A DNA stretch of 55,959 nt from Candidatus Onthovicinus excrementipullorum (GTDB taxonomy: Bacteria > Bacillota > Clostridia > Oscillospirales > Acutalibacteraceae). Within the stretch, counting starts at the first letter, position 1, and each line of letters opens with the position of its first letter. The notes under the pieces are model-generated. The model was not told the DNA's origin and ran no database searches. It saw nothing but the letters and a program-made list of their open reading frames with translations. The position numbers were made by a program, and so were the translations under genes. This document shows, piece by piece, positions 23,709 to 32,694 of this stretch. The DNA lies in contig DVHG01000014.1 of assembly GCA_018712345.1 (NCBI GenBank), forward strand, positions 1 to 55,959, in the 5' to 3' direction.

Positions 23709-23730
23709 GGGGCGGCTATAACTCCGCCCC
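23696..23730 (-). terminator. Terminator overlapping the yitT stop codon
   Basis: CCGCCCC/GGGGCGG stem that includes the stop codon in its loop, followed within 7 bases by TTTTTT on the minus strand. It is superimposed on the yebC -35 box. Confidence 0.6.
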
Positions 23731-24609
23731 CTGCTTGAAGCCCTCGCCCAGGATTTCACCGGCATCGCTGATGATGATGAATGGCTTGGGCTCAAATTCG
23801 TGAATGATGCGGTTTGCCCGGGCGATCTCGTGGTTGCGCACGGCGATGATGAGCATGCTCTTCTCCTTACCCGTGTATCCGCCGCGCACGGGCAGCAGGG
23901 TGACGCCGCGGTGCATCTCTGAGGTGATGGCATCGGACATTTTGCGCGCATTGTCCGTGACCACCATCAGCAGCTTACCGCTGCCGGTGCGGTAGAGGAT
24001 GGAATCAATCGTCTTGGAGGAGATGAACACGACGATCAGCGCGTACAGCACGCTCTCCAGACTCTTGAATACAAAGCCGGAGATCAGGATTACGGCACAG
24101 TCGATGAACAGGATCATCCGCCCCATTGGGACATAGGAAAATTTGGTACGGATGACGCGTGCCAGAATGTCCGATCCGCCGGAGGTTGCCCCGCGCAGGA
24201 AGACCAGCGCCAGCCCCGCGCCATTGCACACGCCGCCGAACACGACGGCCAGCAGCGGATTGCCCGTGTACGCCGGGACAAAGAGCGAAAAGATATCGAT
24301 TGCGGCCGAGAGCAGCACCGTGACGATCGCGGAGCGGAAGATGAACTTCAGCCCGATGACTTTCCACGCGAGGATAAAGAGCGGGATGTTGACCAGCAGG
24401 CTCCACGTACCGATCTGGATCTGGGGCACCACGTAGTTGAGTACGATAGCCAGACCGGTCGCACCGCCCGCCGCAATATGGTTGGGAGCGGTAAACATGG
24501 CTGTGGAGAACGCGTAGCAGGAGCACCCCGCGATCCAGAAAAGGGCATCGATTGCGCCATTTTTGGCCGTATCCTTGGTGAACTTTCCCTTCAGGGCAAA
24601 TTTTTTCAT
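23716..24609 (-). CDS. YitT family membrane protein
   Basis: A 297-residue protein with five to six membrane spans in the first ~200 residues (YitT/DUF161), including the conserved AAGGATGLAIVL and RGATSGGSDILARV stretches. A cytoplasmic DUF2179 domain of ferredoxin-like fold forms the C-terminus (LLPVRGGYTGKEKSMLIIAV). The molecular function is not established. It starts inside the end of the Mini-III gene (ATGA) and has a GGAGG site. Confidence 0.92.
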   Translation of the reverse strand: MKKFALKGKFTKDTAKNGAIDALFWIAGCSCYAFSTAMFTAPNHIAAGGATGLAIVLNYVVPQIQIGTWSLLVNIPLFILAWKVIGLKFIFRSAIVTVLLSAAIDIFSLFVPAYTGNPLLAVVFGGVCNGAGLALVFLRGATSGGSDILARVIRTKFSYVPMGRMILFIDCAVILISGFVFKSLESVLYALIVVFISSKTIDSILYRTGSGKLLMVVTDNARKMSDAITSEMHRGVTLLPVRGGYTGKEKSMLIIAVRNHEIARANRIIHEFEPKPFIIISDAGEILGEGFKQGAEL

Positions 24610-25022
24610 GCCGATGCCTCCTCGTATCCGCGCTCAATCACGTCGAAGAGCTCCTCGAGCCGCGGAATATCACCTTTGACATAGAGATAGCCAAACAGGG
24701 TTTCCAGCCCGGTTGCATAGTGGTAATCGTGGGAGGATGCGCTCTTGGGCGAGTGGGACGGGCTGGCGTTGCGCCCGCGGCGGAACGCGGCCTCCTCCTC
24801 CTCGGTGAGCATGGCGCGGATCCGCTCATAGCCCGTTGCCTGGGCCCGGGCGCACACCCGCCGGACGGATTCGCGGTGCAGCGCACCGGAAGGACGGTTG
24901 CATTTTTTTAAAAGGCTTGTGCGCACCAGCAGCTCAAACACGGCATCGCCGATGAAGGCGAGTGACAGCGGACTGTAGGTGTTGGCGCCGCCAAAGCCGG
25001 GCAGGCCGTTTTCCAAGTCCAA
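24606..25022 (-). CDS. mrnC: Mini-ribonuclease 3
   Basis: A 138-residue RNase III catalytic domain without the double-stranded RNA-binding domain, as in MrnC, which matures 23S rRNA in Firmicutes. Key residues are in LAFIGDAVFELLVR and GLETLFGYLYVKGD. Start: TTG 25022 follows GGGGGG very closely; the in-frame TTG at 25016 has better spacing. It lies 26 bases after obg, and yitT overlaps its end. Confidence 0.9.
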   Translation of the reverse strand: MDLENGLPGFGGANTYSPLSLAFIGDAVFELLVRTSLLKKCNRPSGALHRESVRRVCARAQATGYERIRAMLTEEEEAAFRRGRNASPSHSPKSASSHDYHYATGLETLFGYLYVKGDIPRLEELFDVIERGYEEASA

Positions 25023-25048
25023 TCCCCCCTAAAGGAGTACCTTCCCGA

Positions 25049-26320
25049 TCACGGGATGTACTCGAATTCAAAATCGTAGATGCTGACCGTGTCGCCCTCC
25101 TGCATGCCGTGCTCCAGCAGCGCGTCAATGATGCCGCTCTTTTCCAGCACGTGCTGGAAATACTGGAGGGATTCATAATCGTCCATGTCGGCACGCGCAA
25201 GGATAGGCACCAGCCACGGGGCCTCCACGAAGTAGACGCCGTCGTGCTCGGTGACCGTAAAGCCGTTTGCACTCTTTTTCTCGAGCATTTCGGCCGGGAT
25301 TTCCTCCTGCTCATAGATGCGGATGGGCGGGAGCTGGGCGAGCCTGGCCGCCACGGCGTTGATAAGCTCCCTTGTCCCCTCGGCGATAGCCGCCATCATG
25401 GGATAAAATTCATAACCGCGCTCTGTCACATACTGCTTGAAGCGCTCCACCTGCTCCTCCTCAGCCAGATCGACTTTATTCCCCGCGACGATCATCGGGC
25501 GGGAGGCGAGCTCTTCGTTAAAGCTGCGCAGCTCCTTGTTGATTGTCTCAAAGTCCTCAATCGGGTCGCGCCCCTCACTCCCGGCAACGTCTACTACGTG
25601 CACCAGCAGGCGGCAGCGCTCCACATGGCGCAGGAATTCATGCCCCAGGCCGACGCCCTCGCTGGCGCCCTCGATCAGGCCGGGGATGTCCGCCATGACA
25701 AAGGAGGTTCCCTCGCCAATGCTGACCACACCGAGCACCGGGGAGAGGGTGGTGAAGTGGTAATCCGCCACCGTGGGCTTTGCCTGACTGACGACGGAGA
25801 GCAGGGTGGACTTGCCCACGTTCGGGAATCCGACCAGCCCCACATCTGCCAGAAGCTTGAGCTCCAGCCGGATGTCCCACTCCTCGCCGGGCGTGCCGTT
25901 CTTTGCAAAGCGGGGGACCTGCCGCGTCGGAGTGGCAAAGTGGGTGTTCCCCCAGCCGCCGCGCCCGCCCTTTGCGGCGGTGAACTCATCCATTTCGGAC
26001 ATATCTGCCATCACGGCCCCGCTCTCATCCTCCCGGATGATGGTGCCGCGCGGCACACGGATGACAAGGCTTTCACCCTTACGGCCGTTGCGGCGGCCGC
26101 CCTGGCCATCCTGCCCGCTGGGGGCGGCGTATTTCCGCCGGTAGCGGAAGTCCGCCAACGTGGAGAGGTTGTCGTCCACCTTAAAGATGATGTCCCCGCC
26201 GCGTCCGCCGTCGCCGCCGTCCGGTCCGCCTGCAGCCACATATTTTTCACGGTGAAAGGCGACGGCGCCGTTACCGCCGTTGCCCGCCTTGATGTGGATG
26301 ACCGCATAATCTACAAACAT
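25049..26320 (-). CDS. obgE: Obg family GTPase
   Basis: A 423-residue essential GTPase of ribosome assembly and stress control. The glycine-rich Obg fold covers about residues 1-157 (GGPDGGDGGRGG, GGRGGWGNTHFATPT). The G domain has GFPNVGKSTLL (G1), a DIPG G3 and NKVD (G4), about residues 158-330. The C-terminal OCT domain follows (FTVTEHDGVYFVEA). All motifs are intact and the length is standard. Confidence 0.97.
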   Translation of the reverse strand: MFVDYAVIHIKAGNGGNGAVAFHREKYVAAGGPDGGDGGRGGDIIFKVDDNLSTLADFRYRRKYAAPSGQDGQGGRRNGRKGESLVIRVPRGTIIREDESGAVMADMSEMDEFTAAKGGRGGWGNTHFATPTRQVPRFAKNGTPGEEWDIRLELKLLADVGLVGFPNVGKSTLLSVVSQAKPTVADYHFTTLSPVLGVVSIGEGTSFVMADIPGLIEGASEGVGLGHEFLRHVERCRLLVHVVDVAGSEGRDPIEDFETINKELRSFNEELASRPMIVAGNKVDLAEEEQVERFKQYVTERGYEFYPMMAAIAEGTRELINAVAARLAQLPPIRIYEQEEIPAEMLEKKSANGFTVTEHDGVYFVEAPWLVPILARADMDDYESLQYFQHVLEKSGIIDALLEHGMQEGDTVSIYDFEFEYIP

Positions 26321-26400
26321 AAATTTCTCCCGCCTGAATTTCCATATAATGATAAAAATAGTATATCACATCTTGAGGCAAATAAATACCCCATTCACAG

Positions 26401-26434
26401 CAAAAAGCGGACGGAAAATTTTCCGTCCGCTTTT
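26401..26434 (-). terminator. Terminator of the P-type ATPase operon
   Basis: A perfect 32-base palindrome (AAAAGCGGACGGAAAA and its complement) with a TTTTTG tail on the minus strand, 14 bases after the ATPase stop. Confidence 0.9.
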
Positions 26435-26447
26435 AAAACACGTGAAT

Positions 26448-28466
26448 TTATGATTTTAGCTGCTGCGTTGTTTCACGCCGCACCCGCAGGATGCGGGAGG
26501 CGTTGAGCACTGCGAGGACAGAGACGCCCACATCCGCGAACACCGCCGCCCACATGGAGGCCAGCCCCAGCGCGCCGAGCAGCAGCACGGCCATTTTTAC
26601 AATCAGGGCAAAGGCGATATTGAACTTGACGATGCCCATTGTCCTGCGGAAGAGCCGGACAGCATCTGACAGCCGGGAGGGGCGGTTATTCGTCAGCACG
26701 ATATCCCCGGCCTCGATCGCCGCGTCTGTCCCAAGTCCCATCGCCACGCCGACATCCGCCGTCGCGAGTACGGGTGCGTCGTTGATCCCGTCGCCGACAA
26801 AGACGGTCCCGGCGCTGCCCTTTTTGAGCTCCTCCAGCGCGGTGACCTTGTCTCCAGGGAGAAGCCCCGCGCGGTACTCTGTGATGCCGCACGCCTGTGC
26901 CGTCTGGGCGGCGGCCTGCTCGTTATCGCCGGTGAGCATGACCACGTGATTGACGCCCAGCGCCTTCAGTTCCCGGACGGCCTGTGCGGAGTCATCACGA
27001 ACAGTGCCGGACACCTGAACGGCGCCGATCAGTTCACCCGCCACGCATACATAGACCTGTGCCTCGGGAAGTGCAGCGAAGTCGAGTCCGCGCTGCTGCA
27101 TCATGTTTTTTCCGCCGCACAGTACCTCCTTTCCCAGCACGCGCGCGGCTGTGCCGTGGCCGGGCGTCTCCTGAAAGTCGGAGACGGAGGCTTCCTCCAT
27201 CCGTCCATAGGCGGTAACGATCGCCTTGGCGATCGGGTGGTTGGAGTAGTATTCGCATCCGGCAGCGTATTGGAGCACTTCCTCCTCCGTATGGCCGTGG
27301 GAGGGGATCACACTGCTGACGGAGAGCTCTCCAGTGGTGAGCGTGCCTGTCTTGTCAAAGACGACGGTGTCGGCCTTTGAGAGCTTTTCAATAAATTCGC
27401 CGCCCTTGACGAGGATGCCCTTCTTGGAGGCCGCGCCGATCCCCGCAAAGAAGCTTAGCGGGACGGAGAGTACCAGTGCGCACGGGCACGAGGCCACCAG
27501 GAAGATCAGGGAGCGGTGAATCCACTCGCTCCACTCCCCGGTGATCAGGGAGGGGATTACGGCCAGCAGGATTGCGGCCACGACGATGACCGGCGTGTAG
27601 ATGCGGGCAAATTTGCTCACGGTCCGTTCGGTGGACGCCTTGCGGGAGGCGGCGTTCTCCACCATGTCGATGATGCGGCTGGCGGCGGAATCGCCGTAGG
27701 TGTTGGTCACTTCCAGTTCAAGCGTGCCGGAGCCGTTGATCATGCCGCTGAGCGCGTTGGTGCCGGCGGAGGCCTCAAGCGGGATGCTCTCGCCTGTGAT
27801 GGCGGAGGCATCCAGGCTCGACTGCCCGGTGCGTACGGTCCCATCCAGCGGAACGCGTTCAAAGGGGAGGACCGTGATGACGGATCCGATCGGGATTTCC
27901 TCCGCGCGTTTTTGCACCAGGGTGCCTTTTTCCATCACGTGGGCTGTGTCCGGGCGGATCTCCGTCAGTGCGGCAATTGACTTTTTGGAGCGGTTGACGG
28001 CGAATTCCTCAAACATCTCCCCAACCTGGAAGAAGATGGTCACGGCCGCCGCCTCCGGAAATTCGCCGATGATGCAGGCGGCGATTACGGCGATGGAGAC
28101 GAGCAGGTGCTCATCCAGACGGAGCTTGAGCAGATCCTTGACGCCATCGATCAGGACCGGATATCCGGAAAGCACTGCAGCCGCCACAAAAACGATATCC
28201 GAGACAAACTCCGGCAGGCCGTCAAACAGGCGGAGAATGAACCCGGCCGCCATTAAAACGGCGGCGATTACCAAAGAGACGATGGGCCAGACATTCTTTT
28301 TGCTGCCTTGCTCATGGTGATGATGGTGCTCGTGACCACAGCCGCAGTCCAGATCGATCTCCGCATGGGTGTGGCTGTGCGCCGTGTGGTCGTGCACTCC
28401 GCAGGAAGCATGCGCGGGTGCAGGAACATGCTGCTGGCAGGTCTCATGGGTGTGCTGTTTACTCAT
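26448..28466 (-). CDS. Zn/Cd-type heavy metal P-type ATPase
   Basis: A 672-residue P1B-type ATPase. The N-terminus is a His- and Cys-rich metal-binding stretch (HEHHHHHEQ) without a classic CxxC HMA domain. The transmembrane metal site is SCPCALVLSVP (CPC). Other motifs are TGES in the actuator domain, FDKTGTLT with the phosphorylated Asp, SNHPIAKAI with the nucleotide-binding His-Pro, and VGDGINDAPVLATADVGVAM. It is coupled to the ArsR regulator by an 8-base overlap. The expected role is export of zinc, cadmium or lead. Confidence 0.93.
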   Translation of the reverse strand: MSKQHTHETCQQHVPAPAHASCGVHDHTAHSHTHAEIDLDCGCGHEHHHHHEQGSKKNVWPIVSLVIAAVLMAAGFILRLFDGLPEFVSDIVFVAAAVLSGYPVLIDGVKDLLKLRLDEHLLVSIAVIAACIIGEFPEAAAVTIFFQVGEMFEEFAVNRSKKSIAALTEIRPDTAHVMEKGTLVQKRAEEIPIGSVITVLPFERVPLDGTVRTGQSSLDASAITGESIPLEASAGTNALSGMINGSGTLELEVTNTYGDSAASRIIDMVENAASRKASTERTVSKFARIYTPVIVVAAILLAVIPSLITGEWSEWIHRSLIFLVASCPCALVLSVPLSFFAGIGAASKKGILVKGGEFIEKLSKADTVVFDKTGTLTTGELSVSSVIPSHGHTEEEVLQYAAGCEYYSNHPIAKAIVTAYGRMEEASVSDFQETPGHGTAARVLGKEVLCGGKNMMQQRGLDFAALPEAQVYVCVAGELIGAVQVSGTVRDDSAQAVRELKALGVNHVVMLTGDNEQAAAQTAQACGITEYRAGLLPGDKVTALEELKKGSAGTVFVGDGINDAPVLATADVGVAMGLGTDAAIEAGDIVLTNNRPSRLSDAVRLFRRTMGIVKFNIAFALIVKMAVLLLGALGLASMWAAVFADVGVSVLAVLNASRILRVRRETTQQLKS

Positions 28467-28851
28467 TCTCCATCAGTCCTCTCTTGTGCAGGATGTGTTC
28501 CAGGCCGGCCTGGAAGATGGTGTGGACGTGCTCGTCATCAAGCGCGTAGTAGATCGTCTTGCCCTCCCGGCGCGGGCGGACGAGCCCGGCGGTGCGCAGG
28601 ATGCGCAGCTGGTGGGAGACGGCGCTCTGCCCGGCATCCAGCACCTCCGCCAAATCTCCGACGCACATCTCACGGTCGAGCAGGGCGCACAGGATGCGGA
28701 TCCGCGTGCTGTCTCCGAACACCTTGAACAGCTCGGAAAGATCGTACAGTACCTCAATATCCGGCATGTTCAAGCCGTCCGCACAGTGGTGGCAGCAGCC
28801 GTCCTCTGCCATTTCTGTGGGGATCGCTGTCTTTTTATTCACATCGGCCAT
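28459..28851 (-). CDS. ArsR/SmtB family metal-sensing repressor
   Basis: A 130-residue winged-helix repressor. The N-terminus has DGCCHHCADG, a likely metal ligand cluster as in CadC/SmtB. The helix-turn-helix is MCVGDLAEVLDAGQSAVSHQ, and the C-terminal helix has DDEHVHTIFQAGLEH, which provides the alpha-5 ligands. It would release the perfect palindrome at 28882-28903 when zinc or cadmium binds, switching on its own gene and the ATPase gene. Confidence 0.92.
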   Translation of the reverse strand: MADVNKKTAIPTEMAEDGCCHHCADGLNMPDIEVLYDLSELFKVFGDSTRIRILCALLDREMCVGDLAEVLDAGQSAVSHQLRILRTAGLVRPRREGKTIYYALDDEHVHTIFQAGLEHILHKRGLMENE

Positions 28852-28881
28852 CGGGAAAACCTCCGAATTCTAAAAAATGTT

Positions 28882-28903
28882 CATATGAATATATATTCAT
28901 ATG
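28882..28903. promoter_or_regulatory. ArsR operator, 22-base perfect palindrome
   Basis: CATATGAATATATATTCATATG. The TGAA...TTCA halves match known SmtB/CzrA-type operators. It covers the transcription start region directly after the -10 box. Confidence 0.85.
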
Positions 28904-28912
28904 TTTGATTTT

Positions 28913-28941
28913 ATTATATGCGGTTCCCTCATGGAAGTCAA
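28913..28941 (-). promoter_or_regulatory. Promoter of the arsR-ATPase operon
   Basis: TTGACT (28936-28941), a 17-base spacer and TATAAT (28913-28918) on the minus strand. Confidence 0.85.
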
Positions 28942-29040
28942 TAGCTATTTTCAATTTCCTCTGAAAAGATTCCGAATGTTTTCCGGGGAGAATCATGTAC
29001 CGCGTAGCCGGGCTGCCGGCAGACTGATGCGTAAGCACCA

Positions 29041-29141
29041 GCGGTGGGGAGTGGGACGCTTATCAATTCGTAAATTGGTTCAAAACCGCGGGTAAAAGAA
29101 GCTCCTGAGAGCGTAAAGGAAAGGCGTCCCGCGTAATACCG
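29041..29141 (+). other. Candidate structured RNA element in a 370-base gene-free stretch
   Basis: The interval 28942-29250 has no gene. Inside it GGGACGC (29053-29059) can pair with GCGTCCC (29124-29130). This encloses hairpins at 29062-29079 and 29101-29112, and CGGT (29042-29045) can pair with ACCG (29138-29141) outside the stem. GCGGT (29041-29045) may alternatively pair with ACCGC at 29085-29089. I match it to no known RNA family and see no clear promoter. The strand is a guess. Confidence 0.25.
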
Positions 29142-29253
29142 AAGACTGCTCACAGGTGCCCATGGAGAAAACGAGGGCGGAAAAACCGGACGGGAACAGG
29201 GGAATTGTGCCATCCTGCGTCTTCCCCCGGTTTGCCCAACTTTTTTCATGATG

Positions 29254-29291
29254 AAAAGCCGGTCCTGGCATTTAAACCAGAACCGGCTTTT
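29254..29291. terminator. Bidirectional terminator
   Basis: A 15-base-pair AAAAGCCGGTCCTGG stem (one mismatch) flanked by A and T runs, so it works on both strands. It ends the phosphoglycerol transferase gene and would also end any plus-strand RNA from 28942-29250. Confidence 0.85.
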
Positions 29292-29313
29292 GTGTGTTGT
29301 GCCTTAATTAGGG

Positions 29314-31161
29314 TCAATACTGGGACACGTTAGTGTTTTCATAGGTGGAGCGCTTATTGATATTGAGCAGCTCGTCAATAAAGAAGTTGCTGCGCTGGTC
29401 GAGCTGGTTGCGCACCTCCTCTACGCCGTACTGCTCCATGAGCGTGGGGGTGGAGGAAAAGAGATTGGTCCCCAGGCCGAGCCGGTCTCCCTCAATCCGG
29501 ATGCCCATGCTCGCCAAAATGGTGGGGAAGAAGTCAAACTGGGCAAACTGCCGGTTGCGCACATTCTCCGTGCTGACGGGCGCATTGAGGATCAAATTGA
29601 ATGGCGTGCGGAGATAATTCGAGTCAAAGTCCTTGAAGAACTTGTAATCCATGCTGTTGTGGTCGCCGGTCAGGACAACTGTGGTGTTCTCATAGAAGGG
29701 CTGCTGCTGGATCCAGTGGACCAGATCAACTACCTGTTTCTCGGAGTGATAGACGACGTTTGCGTACTGCTGGTCAAAGATGATTTCCGTGTCCGGGGTC
29801 ATGTGGCCGTCCGGTGCGTGTGTATCGGCATTCTCCATGCTGAAGTGGAACGGCTTGCCCGTCTCATACAGGCGGGTCATCTCCTCCTTTGCAAACTCAT
29901 AGAGCTTATCGTCCTCATAGCCCCAGCCGACATCGTAGCCCTCGGGGATTTTACCGAGCCGGAGGGCCTCTTTATAGTCGAAGATATACTGGTCACCGTG
30001 GTTCTGATAATAGGTGGTCAAACCACCGAAGTCGGCGTTCGCGCCATACATGCAGCTCTGTTCATACCCTCGTGCTGCCAGAATGTCCCCAAGGCCGACT
30101 ACACCCGGGAGGAATGTGCCGTTTGTACCATAAGAGTTCCCGTCCATTGGGATCATCAGCGGTACGCCCAGTTCCATGTTGACCACGCCTGCCACGGACC
30201 AGCCGGCACCAAAGGTCTGGAGCGGTCCGCCGAACGGATAGTCCGTATTAGAGAACACGGTACCCGTCTCAGCCAGATTCGTCAGCTCTGGGATCAGGTT
30301 GGTGCCCATATACCCGCCCAGTTCTTTGGTGAGATAGGAATTCTCATAGGATTCCAGATAGATGTGGATCAGGTTTCTTGGCCGTTCCGGAAATTCCAGA
30401 TGTACGTCATTTGCGCTCACATAGTTTTCCGCCACAAAGGGGGAATCGGAGAAATAAGCCTTAAATACCTTGGTCAGCTGGAATACATGGACCCCATAGC
30501 CGACACCGGAGACGAGCATGACGAGGGCGAGGATCAGGCTGAGAATCGCTTTAACCCGGCGGCTGATAATGACCCTGGCCGCGTGCCGGTTCTGGTACAG
30601 CAGCTTATACGGCGCAAAGACAAAAATGGCAAAGATCCACGTGGCCAACAGGGATTCCGGCACAGGCTGCTGGAAGATGGTGATATAGATATCGGAGCTG
30701 GTGCCGTTAATGGGGGACTTCAAGTTGACCAGGAACTGATCCGGCGTCATATCGCCGAAGGTCTGATGTCCCCAGACCGTGCCGGTGAAGGCGGCGATTC
30801 CCAAGAAAAATACGGCCACCAGCAGCACCCGCAGGACAATCTGCTTTTTACTCAGCCGGGTTTCCTCTTTTTCAAGCTGGAATACGTGGAGCAGGAATCC
30901 CTTGATGATCAAAAGCACAAGCCCGATCGCGACTGTCAGCACGATGTACTTAACCGGATAGAGCGGACCGTGTGAAGAGACGAGGAAGAGATTCTCGATC
31001 CTCAGCACATACTTCATCAGCGTGATAGAAATCAGGTTGGTCAGGATCACGCCGTTTCCAAGCTTTAAAAGGATATCCGGGAAGACCTTATCCTTCCGGA
31101 ACAGGAAAAAATCCGCAAGGAAGACGAGTGCGCCGGCAATTGCCTGATACAGTAAAATCAT
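29314..31161 (-). CDS. LTA synthase/phosphoglycerol transferase (MdoB-like)
   Basis: A 615-residue membrane enzyme with about five N-terminal spans (residues 1-230) and an extracellular sulfatase-fold domain. The segment IHIYLESYENS carries the first metal-binding Glu. GGPLQTFGAGWSVAGVVN holds the candidate catalytic Thr, in the pattern of phosphoglycerol transferase I. FHFSMENADTHAPDG and VVLTGDHNSMDY hold further metal ligands. It would move glycerol-phosphate from phosphatidylglycerol to a polymer or glycan. The start has GAGGAG 8 bases upstream. Confidence 0.88.
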   Translation of the reverse strand: MILLYQAIAGALVFLADFFLFRKDKVFPDILLKLGNGVILTNLISITLMKYVLRIENLFLVSSHGPLYPVKYIVLTVAIGLVLLIIKGFLLHVFQLEKEETRLSKKQIVLRVLLVAVFFLGIAAFTGTVWGHQTFGDMTPDQFLVNLKSPINGTSSDIYITIFQQPVPESLLATWIFAIFVFAPYKLLYQNRHAARVIISRRVKAILSLILALVMLVSGVGYGVHVFQLTKVFKAYFSDSPFVAENYVSANDVHLEFPERPRNLIHIYLESYENSYLTKELGGYMGTNLIPELTNLAETGTVFSNTDYPFGGPLQTFGAGWSVAGVVNMELGVPLMIPMDGNSYGTNGTFLPGVVGLGDILAARGYEQSCMYGANADFGGLTTYYQNHGDQYIFDYKEALRLGKIPEGYDVGWGYEDDKLYEFAKEEMTRLYETGKPFHFSMENADTHAPDGHMTPDTEIIFDQQYANVVYHSEKQVVDLVHWIQQQPFYENTTVVLTGDHNSMDYKFFKDFDSNYLRTPFNLILNAPVSTENVRNRQFAQFDFFPTILASMGIRIEGDRLGLGTNLFSSTPTLMEQYGVEEVRNQLDQRSNFFIDELLNINKRSTYENTNVSQY

Positions 31162-31224
31162 ACTTTCTCCTCATTTCTTTTTTCTTTCTCCCAAATCATA
31201 TCAATAGATACAGGAAATGTCAAT

Positions 31225-31256
31225 AAAAATCCCCCTCCCGTAGCCGGGAAGGGGGA
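31225..31256 (-). terminator. Terminator after sialidase-like gene 1
   Basis: CCCCCTTCCCGG/GGGAGGGGG hairpin with TTTTT on the minus strand, 8 bases after the stop. Confidence 0.85.
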
Positions 31257-31263
31257 AACATCA

Positions 31264-32622
31264 TCAGAACTCCATTCCGAGGACGCCGCGCATAACGGCT
31301 TCCAGATCCGAGATCTTAATGCGCTTGGAGACGATGGAGGTCCGATACGCGCTCCCGTCCGCGGTGAGCTTGTTCGGATCAAAGCAGCCGTAGCTGGAAG
31401 TGACGATCGTCCCGTCCGGCATCACGACGTTGCCGCAGTATCCGGTGTCCTGATTGGCGGCGTATCCGGGTTCCGTCTGGCCGGCCAGGTAGGTGTGCGC
31501 TAGCTTGATGCGGTACTGGCCCTCCGTGCCGTTTTTCAGATCGTCATAGGTGCCCACCCAGGCGACCCAGCCCTCGCTCATCCAGCCGCGCTTTTTCTCC
31601 GTTTTGCTCTGGGCTGCGGCTGCGGCCTTCGGCCCGCGCTCAATGGAGCGGAAGGTGATGAACAGGCGCCCGTCCTGAAGATATTCAGCCTTCAGCCGGT
31701 CGCCGTTGAGGGCGGCGGGCAGTTCCTTCGGTTCGCTCCAGGTCGCACCCTCATCCGTGGAGAAGGAGACCAGAGAATTCATCGTTCTGCTGTTGCTGCG
31801 TGTCAGAAGGGCGAGCTCATCCCCTTGGCCGCCGTCGGAACGGACGACCTCCACCTCGCACATCTGGGAGTCCCTTTCAATATCACGGTACTCGGAAAAA
31901 TATTTTTCCGGCGCGCTCCACTGCATATTGCCGTTCTCATCAAAGGTGAGGATGGTTTTGTAGTTGTAAAAGTCCGCGTCGTGGAATAGGCCCATCCACT
32001 TATCGACGAATTTTCCGTCCTCCTTCAGCTGGGTTAAGGAGGACATTGCAACGATGGGCACAACCGGATTTTCACTCTGGTTGTCATAAAAACGCTGGAA
32101 TTCGGTCCAGGTTCGCCCCTCGTCGGAGGAGATTGAGCAGTTGAAGCCGCCGGGGGTATCCGCTTCGCCCTCCCACTGGGGGTTGGCGGAGATGAGAATC
32201 AGCTTCTCCGAGCCGTCCGTGAACTGGAGCCTGTAGACGGTCGGTGTCTCCAGCGAGCTTTTCCAGGACTCCGGGGTGTTCGGGATCGTGCCGGTGTAGG
32301 TGAGGCCCCCGTCTGAGCTGTACTTGTTCAGGATAGCGCCTTTCCCGTGGCCCTCCGGGTAAAAGGTGAGGATATCGCTGTTGCGCAGCAGGACGGAGTC
32401 GGGGTGTGCGACGTAATCTTTGGAGTCATCGACCACCGTCATCTCATACAGATAGCGGTACTGCTCCGGCAGATCTTCCGGCATGACGCTCAGATCCACC
32501 TCAGGGATCGTATAGTCGCTGCCCGTATAGGTTTTTGAAGTGTCCACACTGCATGAGGAGAACAGCGCTGCGGTGAGTGCCGCGCAGGAGAGCACGGCCA
32601 ATGCGGATTTAACTTTTCTCAT
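31264..32622 (-). CDS. Sialidase-like (BNR/Asp-box) lipoprotein
   Basis: A 452-residue secreted lipoprotein. ATG 32622 has AAGGAGG upstream and opens a lipoprotein signal with lipobox LFSSC (Cys24). The mature part is a beta-propeller of the sialidase superfamily with at least three Asp boxes: SSDGGLTY, SSDEGRTW and STDEGATW. A candidate arginine is in LFITFRSIERG, and acidic residues in MCEVEVVRSDGGQGDE. A standard FRIP motif is not evident, so the glycan specificity is open. It is a close paralogue of the next gene upstream, which has the same length. An own promoter was not found. Confidence 0.8.
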   Translation of the reverse strand: MRKVKSALAVLSCAALTAALFSSCSVDTSKTYTGSDYTIPEVDLSVMPEDLPEQYRYLYEMTVVDDSKDYVAHPDSVLLRNSDILTFYPEGHGKGAILNKYSSDGGLTYTGTIPNTPESWKSSLETPTVYRLQFTDGSEKLILISANPQWEGEADTPGGFNCSISSDEGRTWTEFQRFYDNQSENPVVPIVAMSSLTQLKEDGKFVDKWMGLFHDADFYNYKTILTFDENGNMQWSAPEKYFSEYRDIERDSQMCEVEVVRSDGGQGDELALLTRSNSRTMNSLVSFSTDEGATWSEPKELPAALNGDRLKAEYLQDGRLFITFRSIERGPKAAAAAQSKTEKKRGWMSEGWVAWVGTYDDLKNGTEGQYRIKLAHTYLAGQTEPGYAANQDTGYCGNVVMPDGTIVTSSYGCFDPNKLTADGSAYRTSIVSKRIKISDLEAVMRGVLGMEF

Positions 32623-32694
32623 AATGTTCCTCCTTTTTTTAAAGCTGTATGATAAAGGGGGGAGGGAATCCGTCCCCCTGATCGTACACACGAA

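Noticed and set aside
24962-26506. A 514-codon plus-strand frame opposite obgE
   Set aside because: Fully antisense to an unmistakable Obg GTPase.
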